The notes beneath the pieces are model-generated. The model did no database searches and was not told the DNA's origin. It worked only from the letters and a program-made list of their open reading frames with translations. A DNA stretch of 64,000 nucleotides from Candidatus Defluviibacterium haderslevense (GTDB lineage Bacteria > Bacteroidota > Bacteroidia > Chitinophagales > Saprospiraceae), in the NCBI GenBank assembly GCA_016712225.1, contig JADJRL010000003.1, positions 2,369,501-2,433,500 of the forward strand, in the 5' to 3' direction. The translations under genes were made by a program, and so were the position numbers. Each line of letters opens with the position of its first letter. The stretch's first letter is position 1. Positions 24,712 through 32,429 of the stretch are shown piece after piece.

Positions 24712-25062
24712 TTAAGCAATTTTAGGCGGTTGCCAAAAGTCAGGTGCGAATTGAGAAGTAAAAGCTGACTGGTAAGTAAAATTTTGTTTTGTAGAGATTT
24801 CAGGTTTTAATAAGTCAACGAATGGATTTGTCAAGCAGTGCAATACACAAGAACCGCAAACTTGAAAAGGATTACAAGATTTTCCTGAACAGTCGTCCTT
24901 TTGTTTTTGTTGGTCTGATGATTTTTCTTTGTCTGCAATAGGTTTGCATTGTCCTCCGCAACAGCTTTGTTCAGTATCCGTTTGCAATGAAAAAGCGTCA
25001 ATACTTGGCTTTACAGTCAAGAATAAAATTGTTGTCGCTAATATGAGTGTTAAAAATTTCAT
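24712..25062 (-). CDS. Cys-rich exported protein (DUF6660-like)
   Basis: 116 residues with a signal peptide (MKFLTLILATTILFLTVKPSIDA) and a cluster of Cys pairs: SCCGGQC, CSGKSCNPFQVCGSC, LHC. The C-terminus ends in PDFWQPPKIA. Small proteins of this type precede HMA and TonB receptor genes in Bacteroidota copper-response loci (family knowledge). It is the first gene of the operon; a TAnnTTTG box sits a few bases upstream. Confidence 0.75.
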   Translation of the reverse strand: MKFLTLILATTILFLTVKPSIDAFSLQTDTEQSCCGGQCKPIADKEKSSDQQKQKDDCSGKSCNPFQVCGSCVLHCLTNPFVDLLKPEISTKQNFTYQSAFTSQFAPDFWQPPKIA

Positions 25063-25068
25063 TACTCC

Positions 25069-25077
25069 GCAAATCTA
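25069..25077 (-). promoter_or_regulatory. Bacteroidota -7 box of the copper/TonB operon
   Basis: Minus strand TAGATTTGC fits TAnnTTTG(C), a few bases before the ATG of the Cys-rich gene; a TTG lies about 22 bp further upstream. Confidence 0.5.
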
Positions 25078-25114
25078 CAACTTATTTCTATAAATCTAAC
25101 AAGTGGGAGGGAAA

Positions 25115-25179
25115 ATTGGCTCTTTGGCTTTTGCCGAAGGGTTGGCTTTGAGTGTCGGGGCAAAAGCCAATGTGCCAAT
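25115..25179. repeat. Type B palindrome 2
   Basis: Arms ATTGGCTCTTTGGCTTTTGC and GCAAAAGCCAATGTGCCAAT. It lies at the 5' end of the copper/TonB cassette, pairing with palindrome 1 at the other end. Confidence 0.75.
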
Positions 25180-25339
25180 GCGGGCAGGCATAAAATTGAA
25201 TTAAAAAAAGTGCGGTGGGAAAAATTTTAAAAACATTTAGGTCGGCTTGAGTGTCGGCAAGGTCGGGTGTGTCAAGAAGCAAAAGTCTGTCGGTTTTGGT
25301 CTGTCTGTCTGGTCGTGGGGTTGTCTTTACGCTTGCTGG

Positions 25340-25466
25340 TAACGTTTTTGGGCTTGGCGAAGGTGGGGATTAAAAAGTACTAAAGTTCAAATTTAGTACA
25401 AAAGCTAATAGAAAGCACAAATGTTCAGCCTAGCACTAAAGCCCCACTTTTGCCAAACCCATGTTA
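25340..25466 (-). repeat. attC-like cassette site 18
   Basis: 127 bp, TAACG to GTTA. Same stem arms as site 2 (GGGCTTGGCGAAGGTGGGG). Right flank GTTAGCTGT pairs with ACAGCTAAC before site 19. Confidence 0.88.
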
Positions 25467-25603
25467 GCTGTTCGTTGTTTTTCTTCGTTTTAGTTTTCAA
25501 CCACATTAGGTGAACTTGACTGTTTCCAGCCAAGCCACCGACAGCACCTAGCACCGCTTTATCTTTAATCAACTAATTTGAGCGGTAATGTGGATTTGCT
25601 TCT

Positions 25604-26428
25604 TCAATGCAACAAAGGGTTTGGTTGTCTTTGAGCATTATTTTTTCTTTTCATTGTTATTCCATCACAAACTTCAAACAATTCATTTCGCCATTCTACA
25701 TTGTTTAAATTAAGCAAATCGTCAACTTGAATTCCATGTAAATATCTTTTATTGTCGTTTATTATACCAAAAAATTTTGCATTATTTATTCTATAAAGTC
25801 CAACTAATTGAGGTGCACCACCACAATATTTATCTTTTATATTTGAAAGTGTGTCTGTAAAACAATGAAATACAGCTCTGCTTGTTTTTTGATTTTCACT
25901 CTCTGCATATGCTTTGAATTTTTCAAGAAATTCTGTCCGACCAGAACCTAGAACAAAAAGTTTGTCTGAATGGTCTTGAAACTTTATTTCACTACCTGTC
26001 CATTTATTTGTATTCTTTTGCCATTCAATTTTGTGACAAAAGAAATTTTGATTTTCATCTCTTGAAGCATAAATTATTTGCAATGAATTTGCTGTAATAT
26101 TTTCAACTTCTGCTGGATACTTTTTGAAAATTTGGATTAATTTGTCAACAATAGCTTGAAATTTTTGCTGACATGTCCAATGAGTTTCAAAAAGTAAACC
26201 TTGGTCAGCAATTTCAACTATTTGATTAAGTACAATTGAAGGAAATAAAACGTCTCCACAATATCCAAATATATCAGGTGAGTTTTTGCAACCAAATACT
26301 TTTCTGCCATAATCAAAGTTTGCATTGTCGCCCCAACTAATTCTGCTGTCACTTACAATATATATTGAAGCAGGTTTCGGTTTTGGAAACTTGCTATCAA
26401 CTCCAATAAATGAGGCTATTAATGTCAT
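25604..26428 (-). CDS. Proteasome/HslV-like Ntn-hydrolase-fold protein
   Basis: 274 residues. Removal of Met1 would expose Thr2 (MTLIASFIGVDS). The next strand reads SIYIVSDSRISWG, followed by RKVFGCKNSPDIFGYCGDVLF. This is the proteasome-beta/HslV layout: N-terminal Thr, an Asp after the second strand, a Lys near residue 40, then xxGxxGD. The rest (about residues 90-274) is longer than HslV and has no known motif. Whether it is a peptidase is untested. It stands alone in its cassette with no ATPase partner, so it is not a classical HslUV. Fold assignment is inference from the pattern. Confidence 0.65.
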   Translation of the reverse strand: MTLIASFIGVDSKFPKPKPASIYIVSDSRISWGDNANFDYGRKVFGCKNSPDIFGYCGDVLFPSIVLNQIVEIADQGLLFETHWTCQQKFQAIVDKLIQIFKKYPAEVENITANSLQIIYASRDENQNFFCHKIEWQKNTNKWTGSEIKFQDHSDKLFVLGSGRTEFLEKFKAYAESENQKTSRAVFHCFTDTLSNIKDKYCGGAPQLVGLYRINNAKFFGIINDNKRYLHGIQVDDLLNLNNVEWRNELFEVCDGITMKRKNNAQRQPNPLLH

Positions 26429-26477
26429 TTTATTTTCAGTTCTTTCTTTGTTTACGGTGTCGTCTTACAATGACAGC

Positions 26478-26603
26478 TAACGTTTTGGGGCTTGGCGAAG
26501 GTGGGGAAATCGAAGCACAAATGTTCAATTTAGCACAAATGTTTATTAGAATTCCAAATGTTCAATTCAGCACTAAAGCCCCACTTTTGCCAAACCCCTG
26601 TTA
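26478..26603 (-). repeat. attC-like cassette site 19
   Basis: 126 bp, TAACG to GTTA. Arms are GGGGCTTGGCGAAGGTGGGG and CCCCACTTTTGCCAAACCCC. Right flank GTTATGTGCA pairs with TGCACATAAC before site 20. Confidence 0.88.
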
Positions 26604-26618
26604 TGTGCAGTTTATTTT

Positions 26619-29600
26619 TCATTCTGATGTGTTGTCGGTTATCCATTGTATTAGGTCTGAACTTACTTTTGAGTTTTTGTAAAACCAATCTGTACTTTGA
26701 ATTCTAAAAAATCTCCAACCTGCTCTTTCCAATATTAGTTGTCTATTTATATCTTCTTGAATTTTCACAATGCCTGAATGATAAGTGAAACCGTCACATT
26801 CAATTGCTATTTTTTTATTGTTTATAATAAGCCCAAAGTCTATACAATATTTTCCGACTTCAAATTGAGGATATAGATAATCTCCTAATCCATTATTGTA
26901 AAGTAATTTGCAAACGCTTTTTTCAAAGTCGCCTGAATTCGCATCTGTCTTATTTAATAGTGATTGTAGATTTTTTGTCGAAGTAGGTTTATTCGTTTGA
27001 TTTTGAATATTAGCGTAATAGTCTATTAACTTTTTTCTATAACAATCTTGGTTCATAATGCCAACTGCATCAGGATGGATGCTGTGAATAACAACAGATT
27101 TTTCTTTTGCTCTACTTGCAGCAACATTGAAAATTCGCATATATTCTTCGGTTGTTGCAGCTCTTGGTGGTTTAATCTCAAAACGATTTTCTTTTTCAAC
27201 AATGCTATGACTGGCTGTAATTGTCATATACATAATATCTCTTTCATCGCCTTGAAATTCTCTTGATGTACCAATTAATAATTCAAGTTTGTCTTCAAAT
27301 TGTTTTATTAGTTCGTTCTGTGATATTTGACGAATAAGTTGATTTTGGTGTTTTATATTACTGCTGTCTAAAGTCAATATTCCAATTGTCGGCAATCTCT
27401 TAATTTGCTGTGCTTGAAACTGATTAATGTAATTTTCGATTTCGTCAATTACTTTTTGTACAATTAATGGTTTGTATTCATCGTCTAAATTATCTTCGAC
27501 ATAATGAATTTCTATTGGTTCTCCGAAAGTTTTTTCAGTCGCTGTTTTTAGGGGAACAATATCAGAATTATAGACGTACTTGTTTGAATAACCAATTATT
27601 TCGGGTAAACATCTAAAATGTTCCGTAAGTGTTACAATGTTTGGATAAATAACTCCACTGATTGTGTAAATACTGTTGTTTTTATTGTTTACGTCAAACT
27701 GTGTTTTAAATCTATGTGATATTAAATATTTGTCAAGTAGTTCATTTGTTCTATCAATAGTAAATAAACTTCTGTCTGCAACTACAGAAGTTTGATTTTC
27801 ATCGCCTACTATTAAACATTTTTTACAACGAAAAACTAAATTCAAACTACTTATATCACATTGACTTGCTTCATCAATAATCAATAAGTCAAATTGTTCA
27901 GGTGAAGCATCAGGAAAAAATGTAACTGCTGTATCTTGTGGCATAATCCAAATAGGAACTGCACCTTTTGCTACTTGCATATTTGTTATTGCTGATGCAA
28001 TATTTCTTGCTGTATTTTTTCCGTAACCTTTGCCAATATTAATTAGGTCGTTTAGCCAAGCATTTAAAGCCGCTTTTTGTGTATCGCTAACTTTTTTTGA
28101 TTTATGATACCAAGTTTTGTATGATATTGTTTCTGCTGTTTGTTTTTCAATACTTCGTTTCAAAGTTTGAAGATTGGCTAAAAGTTTTTCCGAACCATTG
28201 GTTTGTGATGTTACAAAAGTTAGAAAATCATTTAGTTTTAAATTGAAAATATCCAATTCAATTATTTTTTTATCAATCGTGTATTGGTCATCAATTAAAC
28301 ATTTATTTTTTACAAACAATGCTGTTTGAGGTAGTGTTTTAATAATTTCGTTTAAGAGTTTTTCAAACGCTAATGATTGACTTTGTTTTTCTCTACACTT
28401 TCTATATTCGTCTAAATAGAGTTCGTAACTTGACCTGTCCGTATTTTCAATTGCGTCTGCAATCTTATAAATTATTGGATGTGGTTTTGAATGAGTAATT
28501 AATTTCTGTTTGGTTTCTTGTAAAAAGGTTGAGATTGAAACAAATTCAGCATAATAATTCACATTCTTGATGTAGCTAATTTTTTCTATTAAATCGTCAG
28601 ATATGATTGAAACTTGTGGTAAATTTCTTGTTTTTAATTGCGAATTAAATTCAATTATTTCTTTTGCAAATTCTACCGTAAAATCAAGTTCTTTTAATGT
28701 TTCTTGAATGTTATTTTGCTTCGTAATGCCAAAGCTATTTATGTATTTATTAAAAGTTATAGAAAGTTGTTTTAAACATTTTAATCTGTTTATTTCGATT
28801 TCTAATATTTTGAATTGGTCAATTTCATTTACTGGATTGAAATTCAGCTTACACTCAAAAAAACGCTTTAATGATTTTTCTAATGTGCTTTTAGTAAACC
28901 AATTAAGTGTTTTGTTTTGACCAAATTTTACAATTATTTGATTTATTTGTTGATGTAAAATGTCAGCATCTGTATCTTGAACTGCTGATAAATCAATTTC
29001 GTAAGACAAAAGTCTGCTATTTCCAACTTCAATCTGTTTTCTTAATCCATCATTTTCATTTAAAATATTAACTAATACATCAATCCTAAAATTTGGATGC
29101 TTGTATACCTGTTCTGCAATTAAGTTTGTTTTGAATGTTCTAAAAATATTTTCATAATTGAGAATAATATTTTTTAGATTTTCGTCTATCGAATTGGTTG
29201 GTATGTTTGTGTAATCTAATGGATTAATTTTTTCATTAATTTCCTTTAGCTTAATATCATATTTCCTAATCTCATTTAAGTCAATAAAAGCATTATCATT
29301 TAAAAACTGAAAGTTTATTAAATCAAAATCATCTCTTTTGAGATTGTTACCAATTGCTACTAAATCAACTAATTTTTCTGCTATGCCATTTGTTTCAGTT
29401 TCGTAAGAAACTGTATCTTTTAATAATTGATTTTCGTAATTTGTTTGTTCAAAATGGTAAACAGCCCAATCGTAAGCTGATTTATTTTCAAGTTCATTTG
29501 TGATTGGGTTGAAAATCTTAAGCGTTAAAGTGTTTGCTTGAACAGCTTTGTAAATTTGATTTAACGTGTTTGCGTAATTACTTTCTAAAGTAGTTAATTG

Positions 29601-31280
29601 CCGTTCTAATTCTGTAACTTTTGTCTCTTCATATCTCTGTGCCAAATTTCTGATAATTGCATTAACAGAACCTTTTAAACTTTCATTTCCTTTGCCTTCG
29701 TTTACTAACGAAACAGCAAGTTCTTGAATTCCAATTGGCAATTTATCTTTTAATACGCTTAATGCTTTTGCATTATGTGAAACTACAAGTATAGATTTTC
29801 CTTGTGCAACAAAGTGAGAAATTAGGTTTGCAATTGTATGACTTTTACCTGTTCCTGGTGGTCCTTTTACGGTTACTGCATCTTGCTCGTTTAATCGTTT
29901 TGCAATTTCAAATTGTTCTTCATTGTAAGGTAATGGAAACAAGGAACGATGTTTTGCTTCTCCAAAATCTGCTGATTGAGATTTACTTTCATTATTTTGA
30001 AATTGGTTTGTGTTTGATTGTGTTTCTATTTCAATTTCTAAACCATCTATTGAAAATAGTTTTTTGAAAAAATCTGGAATTAGTTGAAGATTTCCACTTG
30101 CTTGCAATTCATTTATTTTGTTGATTATATTATTTGCATCTTTTGAAATAGCAAGTTTACTTTCAACAATTTTGGTTTGAATTATTGGCGAAAAACTAAA
30201 AGTTAATTGATTTTCAATTGGTGTTTTTTGAAAAGAGTAATTTAATGTTTCTTCATTGAAAAAGGCATATTGTTTTTTAGTAAAAACGCTTAATATTTCT
30301 AGACCTTTGTCAAAATATTCAGTTCTTATAAAATCACTTTCAAAAATAAATTCACGTTGCTGTGAATTGAAACTATCAATATTTAGTAAAACATCTTTTT
30401 TACGTTCTTCAATTATTAATTGATTTTCATTTTGAAAATGATTGTCTAATAATTCTACAAAGAATTGTTCGCAAAATATTTTACTTGAAAAAGTGTCAAA
30501 TTCTAATTTGAATTCTTGGCTTTTAAGAGTTAGTTTTAATGGAACATTAAAAAGAAAATTTTTATAGTCTTGGTTTCCAATTTTTCCACAAACTAAACCA
30601 AATGATATATAAATTCTTTTGTTGTCTTTTCCTTTTAATTCATAATGTAGTGTATGTAAAGCATCGTAAATTCTATTTGTCTTAAAAGGCAGTTCAAATT
30701 TTTGATAGAATTCGGAAAATTCTTTTTGAAAGTTGTTTGCTGTTTTTAACAATGTTGGATTGTCTGCAAGAACTATTTTGACTTTTAGTTCTGGTTTTCG
30801 CAAGAATTTATTGTCTGTTAAATCAATCCAATCAATCAAAGAATTTGGTAAAGATAAATCGAACAAAGACGTTAGTCTTTGTTCCTTGTATTTTTCTAAA
30901 TCATTTATTCTTTGTGTCGATTGTTCAAATTTTTCAACTGTTTCAATTTCTTGCTTAATTGTAAGTATTGGAATTTCGTTACTTCTATTAATTTCAATCC
31001 AATTTTCAAGTTCTTTTGGCTGTTTGGGTTCGTCAGGTATTGCAATTCGTCTTAACTTTAGTAAAAAGTCAAGTGGATTTAGATTGTTGTTAATCGCTAA
31101 ACTAAATTCTGTAATGTTTTTCTGTTCGCATTTTTTAGCAAGTGTCAAAAGTTCTCCAACTTCCCAAAAGTTTACATTTTTTGACTTCGGATTGTTTTTG
31201 TCTTTTTCAAAGTCAAAACAAGTGTCCGAAGAGTTGTACAAGTCCCTTATGTAGTAAAATAGATTTTGTAATGGCGTCAT
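26619..31280 (-). CDS. Large SF1 helicase fused to a Vsr/DUF559-like nuclease
   Basis: 1553 residues. The N-terminal 440 residues have no clear motif. Then come Walker A GPPGTGKSHT (about 473-482), a long insertion rich in coiled-coil, Walker B LLIIDEASQCDISSL, LVGDENQT, motif V GTSREFQGDERDIMYMT and motif VI NVAASRAKE, all typical of DNA2/NAM7-type SF1 helicases. The last 110 residues (PQFEVGKYCIDFGLIINNKKIAIECDGFTYH...LERAGWRFFRIQSTDWF) form a Vsr/DUF559 PD-(D/E)xK-like nuclease. Helicase-nuclease fusions of this architecture are common in defence islands. It fills its cassette alone. A role in phage or plasmid defence is likely but inferred. Confidence 0.88.
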   Translation of the reverse strand: MTPLQNLFYYIRDLYNSSDTCFDFEKDKNNPKSKNVNFWEVGELLTLAKKCEQKNITEFSLAINNNLNPLDFLLKLRRIAIPDEPKQPKELENWIEINRSNEIPILTIKQEIETVEKFEQSTQRINDLEKYKEQRLTSLFDLSLPNSLIDWIDLTDNKFLRKPELKVKIVLADNPTLLKTANNFQKEFSEFYQKFELPFKTNRIYDALHTLHYELKGKDNKRIYISFGLVCGKIGNQDYKNFLFNVPLKLTLKSQEFKLEFDTFSSKIFCEQFFVELLDNHFQNENQLIIEERKKDVLLNIDSFNSQQREFIFESDFIRTEYFDKGLEILSVFTKKQYAFFNEETLNYSFQKTPIENQLTFSFSPIIQTKIVESKLAISKDANNIINKINELQASGNLQLIPDFFKKLFSIDGLEIEIETQSNTNQFQNNESKSQSADFGEAKHRSLFPLPYNEEQFEIAKRLNEQDAVTVKGPPGTGKSHTIANLISHFVAQGKSILVVSHNAKALSVLKDKLPIGIQELAVSLVNEGKGNESLKGSVNAIIRNLAQRYEETKVTELERQLTTLESNYANTLNQIYKAVQANTLTLKIFNPITNELENKSAYDWAVYHFEQTNYENQLLKDTVSYETETNGIAEKLVDLVAIGNNLKRDDFDLINFQFLNDNAFIDLNEIRKYDIKLKEINEKINPLDYTNIPTNSIDENLKNIILNYENIFRTFKTNLIAEQVYKHPNFRIDVLVNILNENDGLRKQIEVGNSRLLSYEIDLSAVQDTDADILHQQINQIIVKFGQNKTLNWFTKSTLEKSLKRFFECKLNFNPVNEIDQFKILEIEINRLKCLKQLSITFNKYINSFGITKQNNIQETLKELDFTVEFAKEIIEFNSQLKTRNLPQVSIISDDLIEKISYIKNVNYYAEFVSISTFLQETKQKLITHSKPHPIIYKIADAIENTDRSSYELYLDEYRKCREKQSQSLAFEKLLNEIIKTLPQTALFVKNKCLIDDQYTIDKKIIELDIFNLKLNDFLTFVTSQTNGSEKLLANLQTLKRSIEKQTAETISYKTWYHKSKKVSDTQKAALNAWLNDLINIGKGYGKNTARNIASAITNMQVAKGAVPIWIMPQDTAVTFFPDASPEQFDLLIIDEASQCDISSLNLVFRCKKCLIVGDENQTSVVADRSLFTIDRTNELLDKYLISHRFKTQFDVNNKNNSIYTISGVIYPNIVTLTEHFRCLPEIIGYSNKYVYNSDIVPLKTATEKTFGEPIEIHYVEDNLDDEYKPLIVQKVIDEIENYINQFQAQQIKRLPTIGILTLDSSNIKHQNQLIRQISQNELIKQFEDKLELLIGTSREFQGDERDIMYMTITASHSIVEKENRFEIKPPRAATTEEYMRIFNVAASRAKEKSVVIHSIHPDAVGIMNQDCYRKKLIDYYANIQNQTNKPTSTKNLQSLLNKTDANSGDFEKSVCKLLYNNGLGDYLYPQFEVGKYCIDFGLIINNKKIAIECDGFTYHSGIVKIQEDINRQLILERAGWRFFRIQSTDWFYKNSKVSSDLIQWITDNTSE

Positions 31281-31678
31281 ACTTTTTTCTCTGAATGTCA
31301 GTTATTGTTGGTCGTCTCGGTTAAATTGCACATAACGTTTTGCGGCTTTGCGAAGAAGCGGATTTCGGAGCTCAAAACTGTCAACATAGCACAAATGTTG
31401 ATGCGAGGTATAATGTTCAATTAACCACTGAACCCGCTTTTTTGCAAAACCGCTGTTACCTGCTGGCCTTCTGTTCACCGTGTCGCTGTATGCCTTGTCA
31501 ATATTGAGTTTCAGTGTCATTGTCTGTTGTGCTTTTTGGTTTGTGTGTCGGTGTATTTTTATTTTTTTGAAGCGTTGGGAAATTTTTTAAAAACAATTTT
31601 GTCTGCGTTGGCAAAGCAAGCTCTTTTGCAATTTTTGGTCTGTGCGTTGGCTTGTGCGAATTGCAAATGTGCTTGCTT
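31281..31678. other. Intergenic region with cassette site and type B palindrome
   Basis: About 50 bp upstream of the helicase gene, cassette site 20, then about 150 bp of T-rich and GT-rich sequence without a gene. The 19-bp stretch 31582-31600 recurs inverted at 37405-37423, at the far end of the same cassette. Confidence 0.65.
31333..31458 (-). repeat. attC-like cassette site 20
   Basis: 126 bp, TAACG to GTTA. Arms are GCGGCTTTGCGAAGAAGCGG and CCGCTTTTTTGCAAAACCGC, with paired changes relative to site 17. Right flank GTTACCTGC pairs with GCAGGTAAC before site 21. Confidence 0.88.
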
Positions 31679-31679
31679 T
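31613..31679. repeat. Type B palindrome 3
   Basis: Arms AAGCAAGCTCTTTTGCAATT and AATTGCAAATGTGCTTGCTT. It touches the stop codon of the last gene of the Hsp70 cassette. Confidence 0.78.
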
Positions 31680-31990
31680 TAGCGTGGGCTTTCCTTTGGT
31701 TTCATAAATATTGATATTAAAAGTCCTATTCCTACAATTACATCAACTATGTTCCAAATCTCTCTGCCAAGTGCAATTTTGAAAAACGGTTGAAATAGTA
31801 AAGCAAGTCCACCGTAAATTATCATTTCTGTTTGTCTGCCTTGTTCGTGTGCTTGATATGCTAAAATAGCAAAGCCAATTAGACCTGCGAACCTTACAAA
31901 CTGATAAAACCCGTAAGGCATATCTGCTAAACATAGGAAAAACAAAACCGCTAAGACAATTTTTATAAGATTACTCAAATTTAAGTTCAT
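31679..31990 (-). CDS. Small integral membrane protein (DUF6804-like)
   Basis: 103 residues from MNLNLSNLIKIVL (a start 24 bp further upstream is possible). Three or four membrane segments: IVLAVLFFLCLADMPYGFY, FAGLIGFAILAYQAHEQ, MIIYGGLALLFQPFF, IVDVIVGIGLLISIF. This order, with ...PYGFYQFVRF and FQPFFKIxLGRxxWNIVDV, is seen in small Bacteroidota membrane proteins of the DUF6804 kind. It is the last gene of the six-gene Hsp70 operon and overlaps the TerB-like gene. Confidence 0.7.
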   Translation of the reverse strand: MNLNLSNLIKIVLAVLFFLCLADMPYGFYQFVRFAGLIGFAILAYQAHEQGRQTEMIIYGGLALLFQPFFKIALGREIWNIVDVIVGIGLLISIFMKPKESPR

Positions 31991-32429
31991 CTGTAAATTC
32001 TTCGTGAAGTCCATAATTATGGAAGTCTATTAAATAATTCATCTGCTTTGGAAACTTAGTGATAATGGTTTCTTCACTAGTTTTCAATTTTGATTTTACC
32101 ATTTGCAGAAACTTTATTTCATTCAGCTCGACTTTTTCGTCTGATTCAATTGCTCTGATAAGAACTTCAATCAATAACAATTCTTGATTGTCGTTTAGAT
32201 TGGCATTTGAAACTTCTTTTAGATATTCATTGATTGCAGATACTCCTTTTTCTTTGAGATTTTTTAGATTGTTCGCAAGTGGTTCTTCAAAGTCATATCC
32301 CATAAAATAAATTTCATTTTCAGCCATATTTCTGATTTCTGAAATTTCAGTTTCGTCTATATTCCCATCGCAGGCAACAACTGAAACTGCTGATTTAAGC
32401 AGTAAGTCTTGAAATGCTTCTGTTTTCAT
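31971..32429 (-). CDS. TerB-like helical protein
   Basis: 152 residues, all helical, with the TerB/TerB-like hallmark of acidic EF-hand-like turns: VVACDGNIDETEISEIRN and AIESDEKVELNEIKFLQM. TerB-type domains bind metal ions and appear in stress and conflict systems. Its start overlaps the stop of the Hsp70 gene by 4 bp, so the two are translationally coupled. Confidence 0.8.
   Translation of the reverse strand: MKTEAFQDLLLKSAVSVVACDGNIDETEISEIRNMAENEIYFMGYDFEEPLANNLKNLKEKGVSAINEYLKEVSNANLNDNQELLLIEVLIRAIESDEKVELNEIKFLQMVKSKLKTSEETIITKFPKQMNYLIDFHNYGLHEEFTDELKFE

Larger units (their letters stand above)
25063..25603. other. Intergenic region with promoter, type B palindrome and cassette site
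   Basis: It contains a -7 box (minus TAGATTTGC at 25069-25077), type B palindrome 2, about 150 bp rich in GTCGG/CTGTC words, cassette site 18, and 137 bp after it in which I see no gene. Confidence 0.6.
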
